Source: Planomicrobium soli (GTDB lineage: Bacteria > Bacillota > Bacilli > Bacillales_A > Planococcaceae). Taken from it: a DNA stretch of 46,509 nucleotides. A program made the position numbers and the translations under genes. Location: positions 1 through 46,509 of the forward strand of contig NZ_PYAT01000019.1 of assembly GCF_003014655.1 (NCBI RefSeq), given 5' to 3'. The notes beneath the pieces were generated by a model. The model was not told where the DNA came from and ran no database searches. It saw only the letters and a list, made by a program, of their open reading frames with translations. This document shows positions 40,269 through 46,509 of this stretch, piece by piece (the first letter of the stretch is position 1; every line of letters starts with the position of its first letter).

Positions 40269-40383
40269 CTTTATCATGAAATAATAGTTAATGCAATAAT
40301 TCACATGCTTCTTCACAAATTCGTCAAATAAATTCTATTTTAAAGGATAATGGATGTATTTTATATTATTTTAAGAAAACAAT

Positions 40384-40416
40384 AAAAGGAAGCCAAAACT
40401 TTATTGGCTTCCCTTT
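40384..40416 (-). terminator. intrinsic terminator of pepF
   Basis: AAAAGG.AAGCCAA pairs with TTGGCTT.CCTTTT around a short loop, with a T-rich minus-strand tail. It begins a few bases past the pepF stop. Confidence 0.8.
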
Positions 40417-40420
40417 TGAG

Positions 40421-42229
40421 TTATTTTTTTAACAATAGATTTTCCAATTCATTGAGTTTCTGTTCAAAAACTTGGCATGCTTCTTCAATTGGTCCAGAAG
40501 AAGTCATGTCTACTCCAGCTTTCTTCAGCACTTCTATTGGATAGTCCGAACTGCCAGCCTTTAGGAATTCATTGATGTAACGCTCGACCGCCGACTCGCC
40601 TTCTTCTAAAATCGATTTGCTTAAAGCAGTAGCCGCACTGAACCCGGTCGCATATTGGTAAACATAATAATTATAATAGAAATGTGGTATGCGGGCCCAT
40701 TCTAAACCAATTTCTTCATCTACCGCCACTTCTTCGCCAAAATACTTTTTGTTGAGTTCGTAATAGACTTCGGTTAATCTGTCGGCCGTTAACGCTTCCC
40801 CATTTTGATCCATCTGGTGTATCAAGTGTTCAAATTCAGCGAACATCGTTTGGCGGAAAACGGTGCCTCTAAATCCATCCAACCAGTAGTTAAGGAGATA
40901 GATGCGTTCTTGGTCATCTTCTGTAGTCTTGACCATGTATTCGTTCAGCAATGCTTCGTTGCAAGTAGAAGCTACTTCTGCTACAAAGATAGAGTAGTTG
41001 CCGTAAACAAAAGGCTGAGAGCTGCGTGAGTAATAACTGTGGACACTGTGGCCAAATTCATGCGCCAGCGTAAACAGATTGTTGACATTGTCTTGCCAGT
41101 TCATCAAAATATACGGATTGGTGCCGTAAGCTCCAGAAGAATAGGCGCCGCTGCGCTTGCCTTTGTTTTCTTTGACATCCACCCAACGATTGTTAATCCC
41201 TGTTTCAACAATCTTGGTATATTCTTCGCCAAGGGCATCCAGCCCTTTAAGCACTAAGCCAGTCGCTTTTTCATAAGGAATTTCCATCTCTACTTCTTTC
41301 ACTAGAGGAGTATACATATCATACATATGCACTTGGTCAACGCCCAGCACTTCTTTCCGCAGCGCTGCATAACGATGAAGCAGGTGCAAGTTGTTATGGA
41401 CTGTTTCGATTAAATTATCGTAGACGGTCTCAGGAATATGATTGTCGCTTAATGCAGCTTGGCGTGCAGATTCGAATTTGCGGATTCGTGCATTTACGTT
41501 GTCGCGCTTAACATTGCCTGAAAGCGTGGAGGCAAACGTATTGCGGAATTTTCCATATGTCGCATAGACAGCTTTGAAAGCCGCTTCCCGCACACGGCGG
41601 TCTTTGCTTTCCAAAAACCTGCTATAGTTGCCATGAGTGATCTGTACTTGCTCACCTTTTTCATTTTCGATAGTGGGAAACTCCAAATCAGCATTGTTCA
41701 GCATACCGAACGTTTCTGAAGATGCACCGACCACTTCTGAAAGCTGAGCCAACAAAGATTCTTGTTCTGCAGGCAGTACATGCGGCCGCATGGAATTTAG
41801 TTCGTCCAATGCTTGTTGATACATTTTTAAGCCTTCGTGCCCATCAACATAGCCATTGAGCAACGATTCGTCCAATTCAAGAATTTCAGGAGTCAGATAA
41901 GACAGGCCAGTTGAAATTCTCGCGTACAAGGATTTCATGCGGCTATCCATCGCCTGGTATTTCGAGTTGGTCGTATCTTGATCATATCGCATGTGCGAAT
42001 ATGTATATAATTTTTGAACGCGCTCGTACAATTCGTCTCTATATACCAAAACCTCGTATAAAGCTTCAGCGCCATCCTTCAGCTTCCCTTGATAGGATGC
42101 TGATTTTTCTGCAAGTTCGGCCACATCTTTAAACTCTGCCTCCCACGCTTCGTCCGTCCCAAAAATATCTTCTAACCTCCAAGTTAATTCAGTTGGAATT
42201 TCACTTCGTACTAATGTTTTATCTGCCAT
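40421..42229 (-). CDS. pepF: oligoendopeptidase F
   Basis: PepF is a cytosolic M3B zinc peptidase that cleaves peptides of about 7-17 residues. The length of 602 aa is typical. The zinc motif HEFGH is at residues 390-394 (within LFTLAHEFGHSVHSYYS), and the third ligand Glu is downstream in VAEVASTCNEALL. The N-terminal M3 helical region includes PTELTWRLEDIF. In B. subtilis overproduction affects sporulation peptides. It lies between coiA and spxH as in other Bacillales. AAGGAGG lies 7 bases before the ATG. It has its own terminator. Confidence 0.96.
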   Translation of the reverse strand: MADKTLVRSEIPTELTWRLEDIFGTDEAWEAEFKDVAELAEKSASYQGKLKDGAEALYEVLVYRDELYERVQKLYTYSHMRYDQDTTNSKYQAMDSRMKSLYARISTGLSYLTPEILELDESLLNGYVDGHEGLKMYQQALDELNSMRPHVLPAEQESLLAQLSEVVGASSETFGMLNNADLEFPTIENEKGEQVQITHGNYSRFLESKDRRVREAAFKAVYATYGKFRNTFASTLSGNVKRDNVNARIRKFESARQAALSDNHIPETVYDNLIETVHNNLHLLHRYAALRKEVLGVDQVHMYDMYTPLVKEVEMEIPYEKATGLVLKGLDALGEEYTKIVETGINNRWVDVKENKGKRSGAYSSGAYGTNPYILMNWQDNVNNLFTLAHEFGHSVHSYYSRSSQPFVYGNYSIFVAEVASTCNEALLNEYMVKTTEDDQERIYLLNYWLDGFRGTVFRQTMFAEFEHLIHQMDQNGEALTADRLTEVYYELNKKYFGEEVAVDEEIGLEWARIPHFYYNYYVYQYATGFSAATALSKSILEEGESAVERYINEFLKAGSSDYPIEVLKKAGVDMTSSGPIEEACQVFEQKLNELENLLLKK

Positions 42230-42289
42230 TTTAATTCCTCCTTATTCTCATTCTTTAGAGAATCGAACCACTTTATATTTTCTCAATTT

Positions 42290-43381
42290 TCACAAGGTTT
42301 TGCAATAAAAATCATATAAAAGATTTGTATAACCGGATACTTGGTTTGATTTCCCTTTCAACTTTTCATACAAACTCAAATAAGACTCTACAAGCGCCTC
42401 TGCTTCTTTAGCTGCAGCCGACTTATGCACCGGTATTTTCCCGGATCGAATCAGGGAAGCTGCAGTTATTCCTTTACACGCTGCTTCCACTGCCTGCAGC
42501 TGCCATAACACTGCATTACAGTTAATAAGGTCAGCATTTTTCATCGGCAGGCCAATCGCTTTCGGCAAATTCCGGATGTCGATACCCATTTCATAACAAG
42601 TGCGCCAAAAAGGATTTTGCACTCTGTTTTTCGAATAGTACTGGGCAATGATGAATTTTTTTCGCGCATGATCAAATAAACCAGACATCGTTTTAAATTC
42701 TGCTAAAGTCATTTGTTTCGGAACTGCAAAAGGAAATTGCTGTTTTGATGCTGCAAGCGATTTTACTTTTACAATCCAACGGCTTCCGCTTATATAAATT
42801 AAGTTTGAGCAATAATAGAAGCGATTTTCTTTTGGTGAGAATAAAAGCAGATAAGGACTTTTTTGTGTTTCCAATAGCATTTCTTTTTTCCAGTGGGTCA
42901 GTTTTAGTTCTTGTATGCCTTCTGCCAAAGGTTCCGAAAGCCCCCCTATCCAGATGGTTTGTACAGCACTTCGAGTATAACCGAGGGTTCTTTCCATAAT
43001 TTGAGCAGCAGGAATCGGACTGCATTGAAATTCGATGGCAGTATGTTGATTGATGAGCAAGTCGGCTCTTTGGCGGATCACCGGAAAATATTTTTCCAGT
43101 TCGACAGTGAGGTTTTGAGATAAGAAGAATTGATAGAGCAGGAGTTTTCCATGGAGGTGCATAGAAGATTCAGCTTCACTGTAAGAGGCACAGTGAGATA
43201 AGTTTTTGTGTGCGAAATGGGGAGTTTTGACTTCCCCAACTTTAAGAATGACCGATGAACCGCATGTGGGACAAGAAAATTGTGTTTTTCTTCTAGCAGC
43301 CGCTAGTTCTTCTTTAGTATGGGTTCCAGTCAAATAAACTAAGCTACCGTTGTCTGTAGATGCCACTAATATTGAAATCAC
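42290..43381 (-). CDS. coiA: competence protein CoiA (nuclease-like)
   Basis: CoiA is induced in competence and needed for recombination of incoming DNA in streptococci and Bacillus. It is about 363 aa. A zinc-ribbon-like N-terminal part contains FSCPTCGSSVILKVGEVKTPHFAH (quoted in parts). The predicted PD-(D/E)xK nuclease core is RADLLINQHTAIEFQCSPI, followed by a C-terminal helical region. Start: no ATG fits. The frame opens at TTG 43423, but a GTG at 43381 gives the family N terminus; its AAGGAG is unusually close (1-2 bases), so initiation may be weak or at another nearby codon. It lies 60 bp upstream of pepF with no terminator between, and downstream of mecA's terminator. Confidence 0.87.
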   Translation of the reverse strand: MISILVASTDNGSLVYLTGTHTKEELAAARRKTQFSCPTCGSSVILKVGEVKTPHFAHKNLSHCASYSEAESSMHLHGKLLLYQFFLSQNLTVELEKYFPVIRQRADLLINQHTAIEFQCSPIPAAQIMERTLGYTRSAVQTIWIGGLSEPLAEGIQELKLTHWKKEMLLETQKSPYLLLFSPKENRFYYCSNLIYISGSRWIVKVKSLAASKQQFPFAVPKQMTLAEFKTMSGLFDHARKKFIIAQYYSKNRVQNPFWRTCYEMGIDIRNLPKAIGLPMKNADLINCNAVLWQLQAVEAACKGITAASLIRSGKIPVHKSAAAKEAEALVESYLSLYEKLKGKSNQVSGYTNLLYDFYCKTL

Positions 43382-43426
43382 TCTCCTTTCTCTTATTGTA
43401 TGAAACGCCCATAAAAATGACAATAA

Positions 43427-43452
43427 AAAAAGACCTCCTAATGGAGGCCTTA
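43427..43452 (-). terminator. intrinsic terminator of mecA
   Basis: AAGGCCTCC pairs with GGAGGTCTT (one G-U pair) around an ATTA loop, followed by seven T on the minus strand. It overlaps the mecA stop. Confidence 0.85.
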
Positions 43453-44106
43453 TCCGAAATAATGAAGCACATTCGAAAGTGCATCTTCTTTAAAAATTTC
43501 CTTGCCGTACTCTTCCAATCGGTGAATAGTAATAGGCGAAGTTTGCAGATACTCAGCAAAGATGCTTATGTTATTTTTAACATCTTCATCCGAATGTAAA
43601 ATTTCGTCGAAATTAACATACAAGTAGTACTTATTTTCAAAATGGTAAAGAGCAGTTTCAATCGGAACGTACATTAATCTACGTGCAATCGGCAACAACT
43701 CGTCCACCTCGGAAAACACGAAAGTGTACTCCAGCTTTTTCAAGTCAGGCTCATCGAATACAGGTTCGAATTCATCAAATTCCGGTGCAACTGCATCATC
43801 ACTCGAAAACATTTTACGACGGTCATCTATATCATCGGGCAAATCTAATTTTTGCCCATCTTTCGTAAGTTGAGCTTTTGTTACCGTAACTTCAAGCCCC
43901 TTATCCATTGCTTGGACTTGTATCCAGAGAGGACCTTCCATAACAAAGTCGGCTTCCTCGTTAACTTCATCCATCATTTCCCAGAAAAGCTCTTCACTTT
44001 TGTCTCTGTTAAACCAGATTTCATCACGACTAAACCCACGCTCTTCTACGTCTAGATAGGAAATGTAAAATTTCACTGTATTATCATTAATGCGTTCTAT
44101 ATCCAT
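43450..44106 (-). CDS. mecA: ClpC adaptor protein MecA
   Basis: MecA targets ComK, ComS and other proteins to ClpCP and helps assemble the ClpC hexamer. The 218-aa protein has the family layout. The N-terminal substrate-binding domain begins MDIERINDNTVKFYISYLD and includes FSRDEIWFNRDKSEELFWEMMDE. An acidic linker follows (about 95-120). The C-terminal ClpC-binding domain contains YTFVFSEVDELLPIARRL and a terminal YGKEIFKEDALSNVLHYF. A -10 TATAAT on the minus strand at 44185-44180 suggests its own promoter. It sits between spx and coiA. This gene is unrelated to the staphylococcal beta-lactam-resistance mecA. Confidence 0.95.
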   Translation of the reverse strand: MDIERINDNTVKFYISYLDVEERGFSRDEIWFNRDKSEELFWEMMDEVNEEADFVMEGPLWIQVQAMDKGLEVTVTKAQLTKDGQKLDLPDDIDDRRKMFSSDDAVAPEFDEFEPVFDEPDLKKLEYTFVFSEVDELLPIARRLMYVPIETALYHFENKYYLYVNFDEILHSDEDVKNNISIFAEYLQTSPITIHRLEEYGKEIFKEDALSNVLHYFG

Positions 44107-44292
44107 TTTACACCTCTCCTTTCCTTTCGAATTGGACTAAGAGGATCTCCTCATAAGTCGTGCATTTGTTGCTGTTCTTATTATATCTTTTTTAGATCCT
44201 AAAGAAAAAGTTTCTGCTTGAAAGCATTTTCAGCATCAAGTACATAGTAGTTTAGTTGAATTCACAAATAATTGCAACATCAGTGAATAAAG

Positions 44293-44344
44293 AAAAGCTG
44301 TCCTAAGATCCATTATGAGGTGCCATAAAGACCGGACAGCTTTT
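44293..44344 (-). terminator. terminator of spx (long-loop hairpin)
   Basis: AAAAGCTGTCC and GGACAGCTTTT form a perfect 11-bp stem separated by a 30-nt loop. It begins 10 bases after the spx stop on the minus strand. Confidence 0.65.
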
Positions 44345-44354
44345 GAAGCTTTTA

Positions 44355-44750
44355 TCAGTTTACTAAACGCTGTGCTTCAAGCAACTGGTATGCTCTCACT
44401 TTACGTGGAAGGAAACGGCGAATTTCATCTTCGTTGTAGCCAACCTGCAAACGTTTTTCGTCCATAATTATCGGACGGCGAAGTAATCCAGGATGCTCTT
44501 GAATCAATTCATACAAACGTTGAAGCGGCAAACTTTCAACATCCACATTCAGCTTTTGGAATATCTTTGAACGAGTCGAAATGATCTCGTCTGTTCCATC
44601 TTCAGTCATACGTAAAATTTCTTTAATTTCACTAATAGTTAATGGTTCAGAAAAAATATTGCGTTCTGTATATGGAATTTCATGTTCTTCTAACCATGCT
44701 TTTGCTTTTCGGCAAGAAGTACAGCTTGGAGAAGTAAATAAAGTTACCAT
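44355..44750 (-). CDS. spx: transcriptional regulator Spx
   Basis: Spx binds the RNA polymerase alpha C-terminal domain and turns on thiol-stress genes. The 131-aa ArsC-like protein is nearly identical in pattern to B. subtilis Spx. The redox switch CTSC is at Cys10/Cys13. [20 protein letters not shown], the [26 protein letters not shown] block and the C-terminal degron-like end follow (quoted in parts). ATG codons at 44753 and 44750 are adjacent; the second gives the standard 131 aa. It is degraded by ClpXP with the help of SpxH, whose gene is 4.4 kb away in this window. A -10 TATAAT lies at 44846-44841. Confidence 0.97.
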   Translation of the reverse strand: MVTLFTSPSCTSCRKAKAWLEEHEIPYTERNIFSEPLTISEIKEILRMTEDGTDEIISTRSKIFQKLNVDVESLPLQRLYELIQEHPGLLRRPIIMDEKRLQVGYNEDEIRRFLPRKVRAYQLLEAQRLVN

Positions 44751-44840
44751 CATAATTGAACACTTCCTTTCGAATATCAAGAGAATACAAATTAATCTAT
44801 TATCAAATAAGAATCAGTATAATCTAGAGGCTTTACATTC

Positions 44841-44869
44841 ATTATACAATACTTGGGGTGAAATGAATA
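44841..44869 (-). promoter_or_regulatory. possible promoter of spx
   Basis: On the minus strand a perfect TATAAT lies 17 bp downstream of TATTCA (3 of 6), giving a leader of about 85 nt. Confidence 0.4.
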
Positions 44870-45075
44870 TACTACTGACAGAAAAATATAGGCCAGATAC
44901 TAGAATTGTCACATTATTGTTACATATTATTCTGTAAATATAATCATACTCTTGAGTACCCGGCACGTTATATATTCAAACATAAAACTGTATTTTTTTT
45001 ATTCTCAATTATCATTTCTCTTTGAAAATTTCCTTATACTTATAGTACGTTTTTCCAGCCAATTAGTTTCATAGA

Positions 45076-45110
45076 AAAAAGAGCCGATTCAGTTGAATCG
45101 GCTCTTTATT
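45076..45110 (-). terminator. intrinsic terminator of the glycoside-hydrolase-like gene
   Basis: Perfect stem AAAGAGCCGATTCA/TGAATCGGCTCTTT has a tight loop and a T run on the minus strand. It begins about 14 bases past the stop. Confidence 0.9.
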
Positions 45111-45123
45111 TTTTCAAAAGCGC

Positions 45124-46326
45124 TTAAGGGGTATAGTCTACACCTTTTGAATAGGTATTTCCGGCGTTCCAAAGCAGATATTCCTCAATGCCGTTGTCAT
45201 TAAGCGCTTTGATCTGCGCTTCTACTTCCGCTTTTCCGTACTTCATGTAATTTCCGCTGCCAAGATAAGAAGCGGTGAAATCTTGAAGCCACGGGCGTGA
45301 AGTCGGAGGGTTTTTCAGTTCTCCCAGTTTTTTATTTTCCACTTTTGCATATTCAGAAACCAATTTGTATGGCTCTAAATCGGGTTTCGCAATACCGAAA
45401 TACGAAGTCCAGTGACTTGGATAAATCATGGAAGAAATAACGTCCACATTTTCAGATATCTTCGAGAAATTTTGCCCTATTCCTGGAGCTTCCGGCAATG
45501 TAGCGGAATAACCAAAAATGTCTACTGAAACTTCTACATCATAAGGTTTTAATTGCTCACGTGCATAAGCGACAAAATTCGTGACCGCTTCTACACGGCG
45601 CTGAACAGGATCAAGCTTTGACTCCTCATATTCTCCCATTGAATATTCTAGAGTATCCGCTTTATTTTCAAACCCTTCCGGGAAACGAACATAATCAAAT
45701 TGAATTTCTTTAAAGCCCAGTTTCGCTGCTTCAATGGCAATTTGTACATTATAATCCCATACTTCTTTTAAGAACGGGTTTACAAATGATTCTCCTCTGC
45801 CATTCTTCCAAACTGAATCTCCAGCCACAAACGACAGATCCGGTCTTTTTTTGGCAAGAACAGAGTCTTTGAACACTACGACTCGCGCAATAGGATAGAT
45901 TTCTTTTTCTTCCAGTACTTCAAGAACTTTTCGCGGATCTTTTATAAAGGGCTGTCCAATATCCAATTTAGCTAAATTAGAATCGCTTTTCGGGATATAG
46001 GTCAGGTGCCCAAGATCTTCTTTAACATCAATCACCATCGCATTCAAATCAGTAGAATCCACTAAATCCACTAATGTGTTGAACCGCTCGCCGCCTGCAG
46101 AATGAGCAGTAACGAAAATACCGCGGACTGCATCAGGATATTCAAAAGAAAGGCCGGAGTCGTATTTGTAAAGTTGTGAAGCAGCCAGTAAGTTGGTGTC
46201 AACGCTAATTGCGCCGTATGTACGTGGTGTGAAATTCGGCGATTCGTCTTCTGCTGCCAAAGCCGGTGGCACGCTTAGTACGCTTAAAGCCACTGAGCTG
46301 GCAACAAGCCATTTGATCCATTTCAT
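45124..46326 (-). CDS. secreted putative glycoside hydrolase (DUF4015 family)
   Basis: This exported protein is about 400 aa. The signal peptide covers residues 1 to about 25 (hydrophobic core WLVASSVALSVLSVPPALA, cleavage near ALA-A). The mature part is a TIM-barrel-like domain. It includes VRGIFVTAHSAGG, LNAMVIDVKEDLGHLTYIP, IYPIARVVVFKD, KLGFKEIQFDYVRFPEGF, VEVSVDIFGYSA and a late EEYLLWNAGNTY. This order (beta strands ending in Asp/Glu) fits the DUF4015/GH13-like putative glycosidase family that acts on envelope polysaccharides. The substrate is unproven. The ATG at 46326 is preferred; an ATG at 46338 directly abuts AGAGAGG. It is monocistronic. Confidence 0.9.
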   Translation of the reverse strand: MKWIKWLVASSVALSVLSVPPALAAEDESPNFTPRTYGAISVDTNLLAASQLYKYDSGLSFEYPDAVRGIFVTAHSAGGERFNTLVDLVDSTDLNAMVIDVKEDLGHLTYIPKSDSNLAKLDIGQPFIKDPRKVLEVLEEKEIYPIARVVVFKDSVLAKKRPDLSFVAGDSVWKNGRGESFVNPFLKEVWDYNVQIAIEAAKLGFKEIQFDYVRFPEGFENKADTLEYSMGEYEESKLDPVQRRVEAVTNFVAYAREQLKPYDVEVSVDIFGYSATLPEAPGIGQNFSKISENVDVISSMIYPSHWTSYFGIAKPDLEPYKLVSEYAKVENKKLGELKNPPTSRPWLQDFTASYLGSGNYMKYGKAEVEAQIKALNDNGIEEYLLWNAGNTYSKGVDYTP

Positions 46327-46457
46327 GATGCCCTTCATCCTCTCTAGTTTCCTCTTCTCATTTTAGCACTATTTCGATAGATTGAAACATTTTAAAAAAG
46401 CAATGCCAAAAAATTGAGGCCACTGAAAAACCCTTCCTTTAAATCAATGGGAGACTA

Positions 46458-46505
46458 AAAAAAGAGTTGGAAGGCAGGATTTCCTGTCTTCCGACTCTTT
46501 TTTTG
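46458..46505. terminator. strong bidirectional terminator at the window edge
   Basis: AAAAAGAGTTGGAAGGCAGGA pairs with TCCTGTCTTCCGACTCTTTTT (two G-U or mismatched positions) around a TT loop, with A and T runs. It probably ends a gene beyond the right edge. Confidence 0.85.
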
Positions 46506-46509
46506 CCCT

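Larger units (their letters stand above)
40000..40420. other. intergenic region spxH-pepF
   Basis: This holds most of the spxH palindrome, a second strong hairpin at 40150-40184, a possible 18-codon ORF (40212-40268) and the pepF terminator. The stretch 40270-40380 is very A+T-rich with nothing recognised. Confidence 0.5.
44751..45123. other. intergenic region between spx and the glycoside-hydrolase-like gene
   Basis: A+T-rich. It contains the likely spx promoter (44841-44869 on the minus strand) and the downstream terminator of the next gene (45076-45107). A 24-codon plus-strand frame (44863-44937) preceded by GGGGTG is present but has no other support. Otherwise I see nothing. Confidence 0.5.

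Noticed and set aside
43450..44106. Beta-lactam resistance gene mecA
   Set aside because: The product is the ClpC adaptor MecA, not the penicillin-binding protein PBP2a. The shared symbol is a coincidence.
44863..44937. 24-codon plus-strand ORF between spx and the glycoside-hydrolase-like gene
   Set aside because: A GGGGTG stretch precedes the ATG, but no convincing promoter or terminator supports it and the region is generic A+T-rich spacer. It is antisense to the spx leader.
1..46509. Phage, toxin-antitoxin, restriction-modification or other defence system
   Set aside because: I found no integrase, transposase, methylase, Cas, Abi or toxin-antitoxin signature. Almost all genes belong to conserved core families.

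Overview
The window is one continuous stretch of low-to-moderate GC Bacillota chromosome. Gene content and order point to the Planococcaceae (Planococcus/Planomicrobium-like), though this is an inference, not a proven identity. Reasons: B. subtilis-type synteny blocks (yjcH-yjcG-yjcF; prpE-yjbO-nadK-relQ; yjbK, yjbI, spxH; pepF-coiA-mecA-spx), AGGAGG-type ribosome binding sites with some TTG/GTG starts, a tRNA without encoded CCA, a staphylococcal-looking SpxH and a murE-prfC pair. I support 44 protein genes, one tRNA and many intrinsic terminators. I found no prophage, transposase, CRISPR array or recognisable defence island.

Layout. 1-9.6 kb (all minus): MarR regulator, Ktr/Trk potassium channel subunit, SigI with its anti-sigma factor RsgI (which carries a long tandem-repeat tail), a TerC-family metal exporter behind a yybP-ykoY manganese riboswitch, an extended SDR and a large RND efflux pump. 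9.7-15.6 kb: murE-prfC, an M42 aminopeptidase and a divergent orphan PAS histidine kinase. 15.6-19.1 kb: a YkoGHIJ-like two-component system with two PepSY proteins. 19.2-24.0 kb: aldehyde dehydrogenase plus oxidoreductase, a 47-aa protein behind a sigma-B-like promoter, then a DNA glycosylase and a lipoprotein nuclease diverging from a LexA-like box.

24.0-26.0 kb is the least ordinary part: a GC-rich intergenic repeat, tRNA-Val(GAC), two small orphan genes and a decayed copy of the tRNA 3' end about 1.5 kb downstream. 26.0-29.7 kb is a TAXI-TRAP transporter operon with a DUF1850 protein. 29.9-32.3 kb holds pgpA and yjcHGF. fabI follows with a FapR-type operator, then the mgtE magnesium transporter.

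34.7-40.0 kb groups nucleotide and stress signalling genes: Ap4A hydrolase PrpE, an RluA pseudouridine synthase, NAD kinase overlapping the small alarmone synthetase RelQ, and divergently a CYTH protein, a truncated haemoglobin and SpxH. 40.4-46.3 kb continues with PepF, CoiA, MecA and Spx, so Spx and its two proteolytic adaptors (SpxH for ClpXP, MecA for ClpCP) lie within 6 kb. The window ends with a secreted glycoside-hydrolase-like protein. Most of this is conserved core genome. The novelty lies in regulatory elements, repeats and the tRNA-flanked interval, not in an obvious new gene system.
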